From Streptomyces sp. YS415 (GTDB lineage Bacteria > Actinomycetota > Actinomycetes > Streptomycetales > Streptomycetaceae): DNA of 64,000 nt. Every line of letters begins with the position of its first letter. Within the stretch, counting starts at the first letter, position 1. The notes below the pieces were generated by a model. It ran no database searches. It had not been told where the DNA came from and saw only the letters and a list, made by a program, of their open reading frames with translations. This document shows positions 25,433 through 34,726 of this stretch, in pieces. Location: positions 1 through 64,000 of the forward strand of contig NZ_JAMJFL010000030.1 in the NCBI RefSeq assembly GCF_023544665.1, read 5' to 3'. Made by a program: the position numbers and the translations under genes.

Positions 25433-26461
25433 ATGGCGGTACGTGCGGCGGTGGCCGGGGCGAGCGGTTACGCGGGCGGGGAGCTCCTGCGTCTGCTCCT
25501 GGCGCATCCGCAGGTCGAGATCGGCGCCCTGACCGGCAACTCCAACGCGGGTCAGCGGCTCGGCGCACTCCAGCCGCACCTGCTGCCGCTGGCCGACCGC
25601 GTCCTGGAGCCCACCACCGCCGAGGTGCTCGCCGGACACGACGTCGTCTTCCTCGCGCTGCCGCACGGCCAGTCCGCCGCCGTCGCCGAGCAGCTCGGTC
25701 CGGACACGCTCGTGGTCGACATGGGGGCCGACTTCCGGCTCACCGACCCGGCCGACTGGGAGACGTTCTACGGCTCCCCGCACGCCGGCACCTGGCCGTA
25801 CGGCCTGCCCGAGCTGCCGGGCGCCCGCGCCGCGCTGGAGGGGTCCAGGCGGGTCGCGGTGCCCGGTTGCTACCCCACCGCCGTCTCCCTCGCCCTCTTC
25901 CCGGCCTACGCCGCCGGACTCGCCGAGACCGAGGCCGTGATCGTCGCCGCGTCCGGCACCTCCGGCGCGGGCAAGGCGCCCAAGCCGCACCTGCTGGGCA
26001 GCGAGGTCATGGGCTCCATGACGCCGTACGGCGTCGGCGGCGGCCACCGGCACACACCCGAGATGAGCCAGAACCTGAGCGCGGCGGCGGGGGAGAAGGT
26101 CACCGTCTCCTTCACGCCGACCCTCGCGCCCATGTCCCGCGGCATCCTCGCCACGTGCAGCGCCGCCGCGAAGCCGGGCGTGAGCGCCGAGGCCGTCCGC
26201 GCCGCCTACGAGAAGGCCTTCGCCGACGAGCCCTTCGTCCATCTGCTCCCCGAGGGCCAGTGGCCCGCCACGGCGTCCGTTCACGGTTCCAACGCCGTTC
26301 AGGTGCAGGTCGCGTACGACGGGGCCGCCGGACGGATCATCGCGATCAGCGCCATCGACAACCTGACCAAGGGCACCGCCGGTGGTGCCGTCCAGAGCAT
26401 GAACATCGCCCTGGGACTCGACGAGACCACGGGGCTGACCACGATCGGAGTTGCGCCGTGA
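25433..26461 (+). CDS. argC: N-acetyl-gamma-glutamyl-phosphate reductase
   Basis: 342 residues, first gene of argCJBDR, with GAGGAGGAGG before the ATG. NADP-binding GASGYAGGELLRLL opens the protein; the catalytic Cys lies in VPGCYPTAVSLALFPAY, and HRHTPEMSQ plus PMSRGILATC complete the pattern. It reduces N-acetylglutamyl phosphate to the semialdehyde in arginine synthesis. Its TGA overlaps the GTG of argJ. Confidence 0.97.
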   Translation: MAVRAAVAGASGYAGGELLRLLLAHPQVEIGALTGNSNAGQRLGALQPHLLPLADRVLEPTTAEVLAGHDVVFLALPHGQSAAVAEQLGPDTLVVDMGADFRLTDPADWETFYGSPHAGTWPYGLPELPGARAALEGSRRVAVPGCYPTAVSLALFPAYAAGLAETEAVIVAASGTSGAGKAPKPHLLGSEVMGSMTPYGVGGGHRHTPEMSQNLSAAAGEKVTVSFTPTLAPMSRGILATCSAAAKPGVSAEAVRAAYEKAFADEPFVHLLPEGQWPATASVHGSNAVQVQVAYDGAAGRIIAISAIDNLTKGTAGGAVQSMNIALGLDETTGLTTIGVAP

Positions 26462-27609
26462 GCGTGACGGCAGCCAAGGGATTCACGGCGGCGGGCATCG
26501 CCGCCGGGATCAAGGAGAACGGCAACCCTGACCTGGCCCTCGTGGTCAACGACGGTCCCCGCCGCGCCGCCGCGGGCGTCTTCACCGCCAACCGCGTCAA
26601 GGCCGCACCGGTGCTGTGGTCGGAGCAGGTCCTCAAGAGCGGCGAGGTCTCCGCCGTCGTCCTCAACTCCGGGGGCGCCAACGCCTGTACGGGACCCAAG
26701 GGCTTCCAGGACACCCACGCCACCGCCGAGAAGGCGGCCGAGGTGCTCGGCCGGGGCGCGATCGAGGTCGCCGTCTGCTCGACCGGCCTCATCGGGGTGC
26801 TGCTGCCCATGGACAAGCTGCTGCCGGGCATCGAGACCGCCGCGGCGCAGCTCTCCGAGCACGGCGGCGAGAAGGCCGCCATCGCCATCAAGACCACCGA
26901 CACCGTCCACAAGACGTCCGTCGTGACCAAGGACGGCTGGACCGTGGGCGGCATGGCGAAGGGGGCCGGCATGCTCGCCCCCGGCCTCGCCACCATGCTC
27001 GTCGTCCTCACCACCGACGCCGACCTGGCCAGCGACGTACTGGACCGGGCGCTGCGCGCCGCCACCCGCACGACCTTCGACCGGGTCGACTCCGACGGCT
27101 GCATGTCGACCAACGACACCGTGCTGCTGCTCGCGTCGGGGGCGGCCGGAGTCGCCCCCGCCTACGAGGAGTTCGCCGAGGCCGTACGGCAGGTCTGCGA
27201 CGACCTCGGGCAGCAGCTGATCCGGGACGCCGAGGGCGCCAGCAAGGACATCAAGGTCGAGGTGATCAACGCCGCGACCGAGGACGACGCCGTCGAGGTG
27301 GGCCGCTCCATCGCCCGCAACAACCTCCTCAAGTGCGCCATCCACGGCGAGGACCCCAACTGGGGCCGGGTGCTCTCCGCGATCGGCACCACCCGGGCCG
27401 CCTTCGAGCCGGACCGGCTGAACGTCGCCATCAACGGCGTGTGGGTCTGCAAGGACGGCGGCGTGGGCGAGGACCGCGACAAGGTCGACATGCGCTACCG
27501 CGAGGTGCACATCGTCGCCGACCTCGCCGCCGGTGCCGAGACCGCCACCATCTGGACCAACGACCTCACCGCCGACTACGTCCACGAGAACAGCGCGTAC
27601 TCCTCATGA
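26458..27609 (+). CDS. argJ: Bifunctional ornithine acetyltransferase / N-acetylglutamate synthase
   Basis: 383 residues from GTG 26458. ArgJ recycles the acetyl group from N-acetylornithine to glutamate. The self-cleavage site is visible as MLAPGLATMLVVLTTDA with Thr179 as the new N-terminal nucleophile; RVDSDGCMSTNDTVLLLASG and CAIHGEDPNWGRVLSAIG are also present. Overlaps argC by 4 bases and argB by 4 bases, indicating tight translational coupling. Confidence 0.97.
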   Translation: MSVTAAKGFTAAGIAAGIKENGNPDLALVVNDGPRRAAAGVFTANRVKAAPVLWSEQVLKSGEVSAVVLNSGGANACTGPKGFQDTHATAEKAAEVLGRGAIEVAVCSTGLIGVLLPMDKLLPGIETAAAQLSEHGGEKAAIAIKTTDTVHKTSVVTKDGWTVGGMAKGAGMLAPGLATMLVVLTTDADLASDVLDRALRAATRTTFDRVDSDGCMSTNDTVLLLASGAAGVAPAYEEFAEAVRQVCDDLGQQLIRDAEGASKDIKVEVINAATEDDAVEVGRSIARNNLLKCAIHGEDPNWGRVLSAIGTTRAAFEPDRLNVAINGVWVCKDGGVGEDRDKVDMRYREVHIVADLAAGAETATIWTNDLTADYVHENSAYSS

Positions 27610-28520
27610 GCACCGGATCGACACGCAAGCACACCGCCCTGCCCAAGGCCCAGATCCTCATCGAGGCGCTGCCCTGGCTGGTCCGGCACAACGGCAAGAC
27701 CGTCGTGATCAAGTTCGGCGGCAACGCCATGATCGACGAGGACCTGAAGGCCGCGTTCGCCCAGGACGTGGTGTTCCTGCACCACGCCGGGCTGAAGCCG
27801 GTCGTCGTGCACGGCGGCGGCCCGCAGATCAGCGCCGCCCTCGACAAGCACGGCATCGTCAGCGAGTTCAAGGCGGGCCTGCGCGTCACCACCGAGGACG
27901 CCATGGACGTCGTACGGATGGTGCTCGCCGGGCAGGTGCAGCGCGAGCTGGTCAACCTGCTCAACGAACACGGGCCGCTGGCCGTCGGGTTGACCGGCGA
28001 GGACGCGCACACCATCACCGCCACCAAGCACCGGCCCGAGATCGACGGCGAGTTGATCGACATCGGGCGGGTGGGTGAGATCACCGCCATCGACACGGGC
28101 GCGATCGAGGCACTGCTGGCCGACGGCCGGATCCCGGTGGTCTCCTCGATCGCCCGTAGCCAGGACGACGGACATGTCTACAACGTCAATGCTGATACGG
28201 CGGCTGCGGCACTCGCTGCGGCACTGGGCGCCGAAACCCTCATGGTCCTCACCGACGTCGAGGGCCTCTACGAGGACTGGCCGTACAGCGACGAGGTGAT
28301 CAGCCGCCTCACCGCCGCCCAACTGGAAAAGCTGCTGCCGGAGTTGAGCTCCGGCATGGTGCCGAAGATGGAGGGCTGCCTGCACGCCGTCCGCAACGGC
28401 GTGCACACCGCCCGCGTCATCGACGGCCGGGTCCAGCACTCGATCCTGCTGGAGATCTTCACGGACTCGGGCATCGGCACGATGGTCGTGCCCGACGGAC
28501 CCGATCAGGGGGAGTCATGA
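27606..28520 (+). CDS. argB: Acetylglutamate kinase
   Basis: 304 residues from ATG 27606. Amino-acid-kinase fold: VVIKFGGNAMID, VVVHGGGPQIS, then YNVNADTAAAALAAALGAETLMVLTDVEGLY and GMVPKMEGCLHAVRNGV. The N-terminal extension (KAQILIEALPWLVRHNGKT) is of the type found in arginine-sensitive hexameric enzymes, so feedback inhibition is likely. Start and stop overlap argJ and argD by 4 bases. Confidence 0.97.
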   Translation: MSTGSTRKHTALPKAQILIEALPWLVRHNGKTVVIKFGGNAMIDEDLKAAFAQDVVFLHHAGLKPVVVHGGGPQISAALDKHGIVSEFKAGLRVTTEDAMDVVRMVLAGQVQRELVNLLNEHGPLAVGLTGEDAHTITATKHRPEIDGELIDIGRVGEITAIDTGAIEALLADGRIPVVSSIARSQDDGHVYNVNADTAAAALAAALGAETLMVLTDVEGLYEDWPYSDEVISRLTAAQLEKLLPELSSGMVPKMEGCLHAVRNGVHTARVIDGRVQHSILLEIFTDSGIGTMVVPDGPDQGES

Positions 28521-29704
28521 CCAACCAGGAGCTGACCGCCCGCTGGCAGGGCGCGCTCATGAACAACTACGGCACCCCTCGGCTCGCCCTCGTGCGCGGC
28601 GAGGGCACCAGGCTGTGGGACGCGGACGGCAGGCAGTACCTCGACTTCGTCGGCGGGATCGCCACCAACGCCCTCGGCCACGCCCACCCGGCGGTCGTCG
28701 AGGCCGTGAGCCGGCAGATCGCCTCCCTCGGTCATGTCTCCAACCTGTTCATGGCCGAGCCGCCCGTCGCGCTCGCCGAGCGGCTGCTGCAGCTCTTCGG
28801 CCGGGACGGCAGGGTCTTCTTCTGCAACTCCGGCGCCGAGGCCAACGAGGCCGTGTTCAAGCTGGGCCGGCTCACCGGGCGGACCCATATGGTCGCCACC
28901 CACGGCGGCTTCCACGGCCGCACGATGGGCGCCCTCGCGCTCACCGGTCAGCCCGCCAAGCAGGACCCGTTCCTGCCGCTGCCCGGCGACGTCACCCACG
29001 TGCCCTACGGCGACGCGCAGGCGCTGGCCGCGGCGGTCACCGAGGACACCGCCTTCGTGATCATCGAGCCGGTCCAGGGCGAGAACGGCGTCGTCGTCCC
29101 GCCGCCCGGCTACCTCAAGGCCGCGCGGGCCATCACCGCCGCGACCGGCGCGCTGCTCGTCCTCGACGAGGTGCAGACCGGCATCGGGCGGACCGGGCAC
29201 TGGTTCGAGTACCAGGCCCACGAGGGCGTGCTGCCCGACGTCGTCACCCTCGCCAAGCAGCTCGGCGGCGGGCTGCCGCTCGGTGCCACCGTCGCCTTCG
29301 GGCGGGCCGCCGAACTGCTGCGGCCCGGTCAGCACGGGACGACCTTCGGCGGCAACCCGGTCGCCTGCGCCGCCGGACTCGCCGTTCTCGACACGATCGA
29401 GAACGAGGGATTGCTGGAGAACGTCAAGCGGCAGAGCGAGAAGTTGCGGGACGGAATCGAGTCGGCCGGGCATCCGCTGGTCTCCCATGTCCGGGGTGCC
29501 GGGCTGCTGCTGGGTATCGTGCTCACCGAGCCGCTCGCACCGCGGGTGCAGCAGGCGGCTCAGGACGCCGGCCTCCTGGTCAACGCGCCCGCCCCCGACG
29601 TCGTACGGCTGATGCCGCCGCTGAATCTCGGCGACGACGAGGTGGACGCGTTCCTCCGGGCGCTGCCCGGCGTTCTGGACGAGGCCCAAGGGGTGGATGG
29701 ATGA
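28517..29704 (+). CDS. argD: Acetylornithine aminotransferase
   Basis: 395 residues. Class III PLP aminotransferase: FCNSGAEANEAVFKLGR, HGGFHGRTMGALALTGQ, VLDEVQTGIGRTGHWF, and the PLP lysine in VTLAKQLGGGLPLGA. It converts N-acetylglutamate semialdehyde to N-acetylornithine. The lysine is followed by QLGGG rather than the commoner ALGGG. It overlaps argB by 4 bases, and argR follows 19 bases later. Confidence 0.96.
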   Translation: MTNQELTARWQGALMNNYGTPRLALVRGEGTRLWDADGRQYLDFVGGIATNALGHAHPAVVEAVSRQIASLGHVSNLFMAEPPVALAERLLQLFGRDGRVFFCNSGAEANEAVFKLGRLTGRTHMVATHGGFHGRTMGALALTGQPAKQDPFLPLPGDVTHVPYGDAQALAAAVTEDTAFVIIEPVQGENGVVVPPPGYLKAARAITAATGALLVLDEVQTGIGRTGHWFEYQAHEGVLPDVVTLAKQLGGGLPLGATVAFGRAAELLRPGQHGTTFGGNPVACAAGLAVLDTIENEGLLENVKRQSEKLRDGIESAGHPLVSHVRGAGLLLGIVLTEPLAPRVQQAAQDAGLLVNAPAPDVVRLMPPLNLGDDEVDAFLRALPGVLDEAQGVDG

Positions 29705-29723
29705 GCCGGAGAATGAGACGACG

Positions 29724-30266
29724 ATGAGTCAGGCGCAGGATCACGAGCACGCGGGCGCCGGGCCTGCCGTACCGCAGACCCGGACCGCCCGCCACCGCCG
29801 GATCGTGGACATCCTCAACCGGCAGCCGGTGCGGTCGCAGAGTCAGCTGGCGAAACTGCTGGCGGACGACGGGCTGACGGTGACGCAGGCGACGCTGTCC
29901 CGGGACCTGGACGAGCTGAACGCGGTCAAGATCCGCAACAACGACGGTGACCTGATCTACGCGGTGCCCAGCGAGGGGGGATTCCGCACCCCCCGGGCTC
30001 CGCTGGGGGAGTCGGCGAAGGAAGAGCGGATGCGGCGGCTGTCGCAGGAGCTGCTGATCTCGGCGGAGGCCTCGGCGAACCTCGTGGTCCTGCGGACCCC
30101 TCCGGGGGCGGCGCAGTTCCTGGCGTCGGCGATCGACCAGGCGGAACTGCACGACATCCTGGGCACGATCGCCGGTGACGACACATTGCTGCTGATCAGC
30201 CGGGAGCCGACGGGGGGTCAGGCGCTGGCGGAGCATCTGCTGCGGTTGGCTCAGAACGGGCACTGA
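29724..30266 (+). CDS. argR: Arginine repressor
   Basis: 180 residues from ATG 29724 (MSQAQDHEH); an in-frame ATG at 29697 with AAGGGG upstream would add nine residues, but the known Streptomyces protein begins MSQAQ as I recall. Winged HTH at about 20-75 (RHRRIVDILNRQPVRSQSQLAKLL, TQATLSRDLDELNAVK) and a C-terminal arginine-binding oligomer domain (GAAQFLASAIDQAELHDILGTIAGDDT). It represses argC and argH through the ARG boxes seen here. Confidence 0.96.
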   Translation: MSQAQDHEHAGAGPAVPQTRTARHRRIVDILNRQPVRSQSQLAKLLADDGLTVTQATLSRDLDELNAVKIRNNDGDLIYAVPSEGGFRTPRAPLGESAKEERMRRLSQELLISAEASANLVVLRTPPGAAQFLASAIDQAELHDILGTIAGDDTLLLISREPTGGQALAEHLLRLAQNGH

Positions 30267-30284
30267 GAGGGGCGGTGCCTGCGC

Positions 30285-31085
30285 TCAGCCGAGTCGCGCG
30301 GCCAGACCGCCCGTGCACCGCACCTCGTCGCCCGCCGTGATCAGCAGGGCCTCCACGCCGGGCAGCGCCTCCAGCCAGCGCAGGGCGTCCCGGGAACCCA
30401 TGGCGAACGCGGCGGTGGCCCAGCAGTCGGCCCAGGTCACCGTGGGGGCCACCACCGTCACCGCCACCAGGTCCGTCACCGCCGAGCGGCCGGTGCGGGG
30501 GTCCACGATGTGCGCGCCCCGCTCCGCCGTCCCGGAGGTCGCCACCGCCAGTTCCGCAGCGCCCGCCGCCGAGATCACCGCCGCCAGGCCGCCCGGGCGC
30601 AGGGGGTCGGACACCCCCACCCGCCACGGCCGCTCCGGACCGGGCACCCCCAGCAGCTGCACATCCCCGCCGCCGTTGACGCTCACCCCGCTCGCCCCGG
30701 CCTCCGCCAGCCGCCGGGCCGCCCGTTCGACCGCCCACCCCTTCACGATCCCGGTGGGATCGAGCCGGCCCTCGTACGACGTGCTGAACCAGCCGTCGCT
30801 GAGCCGGGCCGCCTCCTCGCCCAGCGCGAGGACCGCGGACACCTCGGGTGAGCACTCCGCGAGCGTCAGCTCCCCGCGGCCCAGCCGGGAGATCTCGCTG
30901 TCCTCCCGGTAGGTGCTGAACACCTCGTCGACCCGGTGCAGCCCGGCCACCGCCTCCGCGAGCGCCGCACGCACCGCCTCCGGGTCCCCGCCACGGACGT
31001 CGAAGGAGAAGACGGTCCCCATGACCTCCTCCGCGTGACGCACCGCGAGGGGGGCCTGCGCCGGATCGGTCACCGACTCAGCCAC
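30285..31085 (-). CDS. apbE: FAD:protein FMN transferase
   Basis: 266 residues from GTG 31085. ApbE links FMN from FAD to a Thr/Ser of target proteins outside the membrane. Signatures: EEVMGTVFSFDVRG, STYREDSEISRLGRG, LDPTGIVKGWAVERAA, VNGGGDVQLLG, ATSGTAERGAHIVDPRTG. No obvious signal peptide is seen. It overlaps the stop of the FMN-binding protein gene by 8 bases; that protein carries two target motifs, so the pair forms an enzyme-substrate unit. Confidence 0.93.
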   Translation of the reverse strand: MAESVTDPAQAPLAVRHAEEVMGTVFSFDVRGGDPEAVRAALAEAVAGLHRVDEVFSTYREDSEISRLGRGELTLAECSPEVSAVLALGEEAARLSDGWFSTSYEGRLDPTGIVKGWAVERAARRLAEAGASGVSVNGGGDVQLLGVPGPERPWRVGVSDPLRPGGLAAVISAAGAAELAVATSGTAERGAHIVDPRTGRSAVTDLVAVTVVAPTVTWADCWATAAFAMGSRDALRWLEALPGVEALLITAGDEVRCTGGLAARLG

Positions 31086-31890
31086 CGGCCTGGTCCAGCG
31101 CCGACTGCAGCGACTGCTTGTAGCCGTTGCTGGTGTACGTGGCCCCGGACACCGCGTCGATGTCGGCGCTCCCGGCCGCCACGGCCGCGGCGTTCAGCTT
31201 CGGCACGGCATTGCCGTTGATCCGCGTACTCTGCCCGCCGCTCGGCGACTGCACGGCCTCCGCCGCCGTGATCTTCCCGCCGCTCACGGTGATCCGCACC
31301 TGCACGGGCCCGTACTCCGTCGTCACCGTCTCCCCGGTGACCGTACGCTCGGCGGCCTCGGCGGACCCCCCGCCCTCGGGAGCGCCTCCGGCCTCGGCGG
31401 AACCGCCGGTCCCGGAGTCACCGGCATCGGCGCCACCCGCCGCCTTCTCCATCTTGTCCAGCGCCGACTGCAGCGACTGCTTGTACCCGCTGCTGGTATA
31501 CGTGGCCCCGGACACCGCGTCGATGTCCGCGCTCTGGGTCGCGAGCGCCGCCCGGTTCAGCCGGGGCACCGCGGTCTCGGTGACCTGGGTACTGCGGCCA
31601 CCGCTGGGCGCCTGCACGGCCTCCACGTCGGTGACCTTGCCGCCGCTGACGGTCAGCCGTACCTGCACGGGCCCGTACTGCGTCCGCACCGCGTCCCCGG
31701 TGACGGTGCCCGCCCGGTCCGCGCTGCCGCCCTGCGCGGCCTCCTGGGCCGCCGCGGTCTGCTGCGGGGCCGCGCTGCCCGCCGCCGACGCCGGGTCGGA
31801 CGCCGGCTTCAGCGACAGCAGCAGCACGATCCCGGACACGGTGGCGGCGCCCGCGAGCACGGCACGCCGGATGGGGTGAGTCTTCCTCAT
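31078..31890 (-). CDS. Membrane-anchored protein with two covalent FMN-binding domains
   Basis: 270 residues from ATG 31890. An N-terminal membrane segment (AVLAGAATVSGIVLLLSL) and an Ala/Gln linker are followed by two homologous FMN_bind domains (about 61-148 and 183-270) separated by a Gly/Ser/Ala-rich linker. Each ends in DAVSGATYTS, the DxxSGAT motif flavinylated by ApbE at Thr130 and Thr251. The two domains are also similar at the DNA level, so they arose by duplication. The protein would shuttle electrons outside the membrane between the flavocytochrome encoded just upstream and an unknown acceptor. Confidence 0.9.
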   Translation of the reverse strand: MRKTHPIRRAVLAGAATVSGIVLLLSLKPASDPASAAGSAAPQQTAAAQEAAQGGSADRAGTVTGDAVRTQYGPVQVRLTVSGGKVTDVEAVQAPSGGRSTQVTETAVPRLNRAALATQSADIDAVSGATYTSSGYKQSLQSALDKMEKAAGGADAGDSGTGGSAEAGGAPEGGGSAEAAERTVTGETVTTEYGPVQVRITVSGGKITAAEAVQSPSGGQSTRINGNAVPKLNAAAVAAGSADIDAVSGATYTSNGYKQSLQSALDQAGG

Positions 31891-31919
31891 CGCTCCTACA
31901 GCTCCTGAAGTCCCGTCGC

Positions 31920-33323
31920 TCACATCTCGAACGACTCGTGATGGATGCGGCGGGCGGGCACTCCCGCGCCGCGCAGTGCTTCGTAGACGGACTGCGCGAA
32001 GCCGGGCGGCCCGCACATGAAGACGTCGTGCTGGTCGATGTCCGGCAGCTTCTGCTGCAGCCGCTCGGCCGAGATGTCGGGGCGTTCGCCGTCCGGGCTG
32101 TTGACCGCGTACATCAGCCGCGCCCCGCGCTCCTCGGCGATGGCGGCGAGCTCGTCCCACAGGGCCAGGTCCTGGGTGCTGTTGGCCCGGTAGAGCAGGG
32201 TGATGTCGCCGGACGCGCCGGGCAGGGTCTCGAACAGCGCCCGCATCGGCGTGATCCCCACCCCGCCCGCCACCAGCAGCACCTTGCCCCGGCTGCGCCG
32301 CTGCGCGGTGAGCGCCCCGTAGGGGCCCTCCGCCCACACCTTGGTGCCGGGCTCCAGCTCGCGCAGCCGTTCGCTGTGGTCGCCGATCGCCTTGACGGTG
32401 ATGCGGAGCATGTCGGGGCGGGGCGCCGCCGACAGCGAGTAGGGGTGGGAGCTGAACCGCATGCCCGGCGCCAGGAACCGCCAGCGGAAGAACTGCCCGG
32501 CCTCCGCGCCCATCCGGTGCAGCCTGCGCCCGCCGATCAGCACCGACACCACGCCCGGGGTCTCCTCGATCACCGCCTCCACGTACAGCCGGTGGCGCAG
32601 GTTGAGGCGGATGGGGGTCAGGATCCGGTACCAGACCACCAGCGCGGTGACAGCGCCGTACAGGCCGTACCAGAAGGTCTTCGCGGAGGGTTCCACGGCG
32701 AACTCGTTGCCGGTGGTGATCTGGTGCCAGAAGGTCAGGTACACCGCCGCGTACGTCAGCAGGTGCACGTGGTACCAGGTGTCGTACGGGATCCTGCGGC
32801 GCACGCCGCCGATCGACAGGAACGCGATCAGGAACAGCAGTCCGGTGCCGATGGCCGCCTTGCCCATGTCCGGCAGCGTGTTGATGGAGTCGACGGTCTG
32901 CTGGACGATGTCGCCGAGCGTCCTGCCCGCCTGGAGCGCGTACGCCCACATGATGAGGAAGACGTGCGCGACGACCAGGCAGATCGTGTAGCGGCCGCTC
33001 ATCGCGTGCCAGCGCGCGACCCGGTCGGAGCCGACCCGCCGCTCCAGCGCGGGCACCCGTGCCATCTGGAGCACGACGAGCGCCATCAGGTAGCCGGCGA
33101 GCAGACCGGTGATCCGGCCGGCGGCGAGGATCCTGGCGGTGTTGTCCGCGAGGGACGGGGTGTTGTCCCACCACAGCCACAGCACCGCCGCCGCGCCGGC
33201 CCACAGCGCGATCACCAGCGGGACGGCCGGGGAGCGGCGCGGGCGGATGCGGCGCATCGTCTGGCGGCGGGCTGCACGGCCGCCTGCGAGCGTGGTGGTC
33301 ACGGTTCCTCCGGGGACGGACAA
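31920..33323 (-). CDS. Ferric-reductase-like transmembrane flavocytochrome
   Basis: 467 residues. About six membrane helices carry conserved histidines for b-type haem (WHAMSGRYTICLVVAHVFL; WYHVHLLTYAAVYLTFWH), then an FAD-binding ferredoxin-reductase domain (FFRWRFLAPGMRFSSHPYSLSAAP) and an NAD(P)-binding domain (VLLVAGGVGITPMRALFE, DVFMCGPPGFAQSV). It moves electrons from cytoplasmic NAD(P)H across the membrane via haem. First gene of the run flavocytochrome, double-FMN protein, apbE. Its start lies 54 bases after the L,D-transpeptidase-like gene on the same strand. Confidence 0.92.
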   Translation of the reverse strand: MSVPGGTVTTTLAGGRAARRQTMRRIRPRRSPAVPLVIALWAGAAAVLWLWWDNTPSLADNTARILAAGRITGLLAGYLMALVVLQMARVPALERRVGSDRVARWHAMSGRYTICLVVAHVFLIMWAYALQAGRTLGDIVQQTVDSINTLPDMGKAAIGTGLLFLIAFLSIGGVRRRIPYDTWYHVHLLTYAAVYLTFWHQITTGNEFAVEPSAKTFWYGLYGAVTALVVWYRILTPIRLNLRHRLYVEAVIEETPGVVSVLIGGRRLHRMGAEAGQFFRWRFLAPGMRFSSHPYSLSAAPRPDMLRITVKAIGDHSERLRELEPGTKVWAEGPYGALTAQRRSRGKVLLVAGGVGITPMRALFETLPGASGDITLLYRANSTQDLALWDELAAIAEERGARLMYAVNSPDGERPDISAERLQQKLPDIDQHDVFMCGPPGFAQSVYEALRGAGVPARRIHHESFEM

Positions 33324-33377
33324 GGGGGAGTGGCGTGGTCCCTCGGCCCAGAGGTACGTGCGGGGCGGCCGGTGTGT

Positions 33378-34073
33378 TCAGTACCGGGTGATCGCGGTCG
33401 CTCCGCTCGTCGTTCCGATGGCGATGTGCGGCTTTCGGCCCGGATCGGCCCACCGCAGGATCCGCCTCATGTCCTCGGCGGGCACGGACACGCAACCGGC
33501 CGTCGCACCCCGCCCGTGGACGTGCAGGAAGATCCCCGCGCCCCGGCCGCGCACCGGCTGCGCGTAGTTGAAGCCGATGACGAGGGCGTGCGCGTACTGG
33601 CCGGTGTAGGTGATCAGATGCTCGGACTCGGCGGCCCGGCAGTCCGCCGGGCGGGGTTCGGTCCACCGGTTGTAGGAGCGCGAGTCGTTGTCCTGGCACC
33701 ACCAGGAATCCCGGTGCACCGGGCGGTACGTGTACGCCGTCCCGTCCGGCGCCGCCTTGATCCCGAAGGCGTACGGCAGGTCGTACAGCCCCGTGGGGGT
33801 GGTGCTGGTGCCCTGGCGGCGCGTGGCGCCCTCGGCCAGGCCGTTCGCCCCGAAGCGGGCGTCGGCGGAACCGGACTGCACCCAGCGGCCGTCCCGCAGG
33901 TCCCACCAGGTGAGCGTGCCGGTGGTGGCGCCGGTCCGCGCGGCGACGGCGGTGATCAGCTGGGTGCCGCCGCCGGTGTCCGCCATCCGCTCCGGCAGCG
34001 GCGGGTCGTCGGCGGGCGCGGCACCGAGCACGAGGAGGGAGGCGAGGGCGAGGGCGACGACACCGGGGCGCAT
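33378..34073 (-). CDS. Secreted L,D-transpeptidase-like (YkuD) protein
   Basis: 231 residues. Signal peptide (VVALALASLLVLGAAPA). The catalytic signature is FLHVHGRGATAGCVSVP, with the His and Cys of the HxxG-SxGC motif in the divergent form of this Streptomyces family. Upstream are STTPTGLYDLPYAFG and the substrate-loop pattern YTGQYAHALVIGFNY. Members cross-link peptidoglycan 3-3 or are uncharacterised relatives; activity here is inferred. Separated from the PPOX gene by only 3 bases. Confidence 0.8.
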   Translation of the reverse strand: MRPGVVALALASLLVLGAAPADDPPLPERMADTGGGTQLITAVAARTGATTGTLTWWDLRDGRWVQSGSADARFGANGLAEGATRRQGTSTTPTGLYDLPYAFGIKAAPDGTAYTYRPVHRDSWWCQDNDSRSYNRWTEPRPADCRAAESEHLITYTGQYAHALVIGFNYAQPVRGRGAGIFLHVHGRGATAGCVSVPAEDMRRILRWADPGRKPHIAIGTTSGATAITRY

Positions 34074-34076
34074 GGC

Positions 34077-34664
34077 TCAGACCGTAGACGGCGGCAGCGG
34101 CAACGGCAGCCCGGGCAGGCCGTCCAGGCTGGTGGCGATGTGCTCCTTCTTGGTGAAGTAGGCGTTCAGCGACTCGTCGTCCTCGCGGGCGAACCGCTTC
34201 TCGTGCAGATCGCGCTCGTCGTCGTACGACAGGAAGGGCACCGCGTATCCGCAGGTGTCCCGGACGAGTTCGGCCGTCACCACGATGATCGCGCGCAGGC
34301 CGTGCGGGCCCGGGTCGATGTCGGGGAAGTGGGCCAGGAGTGCGGGGAAGCGGGGGTCGTCGCGGAAGACCGGCTCGCCGCGGCCGTGCACCCGGACGAT
34401 GTTGGGCGGGCCCTGGAAGGCGCACCACATGAGGGTGATCCGGCCGTTCTCCCGCAGATGCGCGATGGTCTCCGCGTTGGACCCGGCGAAGTCCAGATAG
34501 GCCACGGTCCGTTCGTCGAGGACCGCGAAGGAGCCCTTGAGGCCCTTGGGGGAGAGGTTGACCGTGCCGTCCTCCGCGAGGGGCGCGGTGGCGGTGAAGA
34601 AGAGGGGTTGGGCCTCGATGAAGGTGCGGAGCCTGCCGTCTATGCGCTCATAAGTCTTTCCCAT
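34077..34664 (-). CDS. Pyridoxamine 5'-phosphate oxidase-fold (PPOX) flavoprotein
   Basis: 195 residues. The split-barrel pattern is seen in FIEAQPLFFTATAPLAEDGTVNLSPKG, VAYLDFAGSNAETIAHLRENGRITLMW and VRVHGRGEPVFRDD. Such proteins bind FMN or F420 and reduce varied substrates; this subgroup is not true PdxH. It is the first gene of a minus-strand run that continues into the L,D-transpeptidase-like gene with a 3-base gap. Confidence 0.82.
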   Translation of the reverse strand: MGKTYERIDGRLRTFIEAQPLFFTATAPLAEDGTVNLSPKGLKGSFAVLDERTVAYLDFAGSNAETIAHLRENGRITLMWCAFQGPPNIVRVHGRGEPVFRDDPRFPALLAHFPDIDPGPHGLRAIIVVTAELVRDTCGYAVPFLSYDDERDLHEKRFAREDDESLNAYFTKKEHIATSLDGLPGLPLPLPPSTV

Positions 34665-34726
34665 GATTCATGATTATGCGGGCAGGTATTTCGCTTGTCT
34701 AAGGAATTCTTGGCTCCGCCGCCCGG

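Noticed and set aside
31891..34428. Long minus-strand frame continuing upstream of the FMN-binding protein.
   Set aside because: Only the part from ATG 31890 has domain content; the upstream part is a shadow of the flavocytochrome and L,D-transpeptidase genes.
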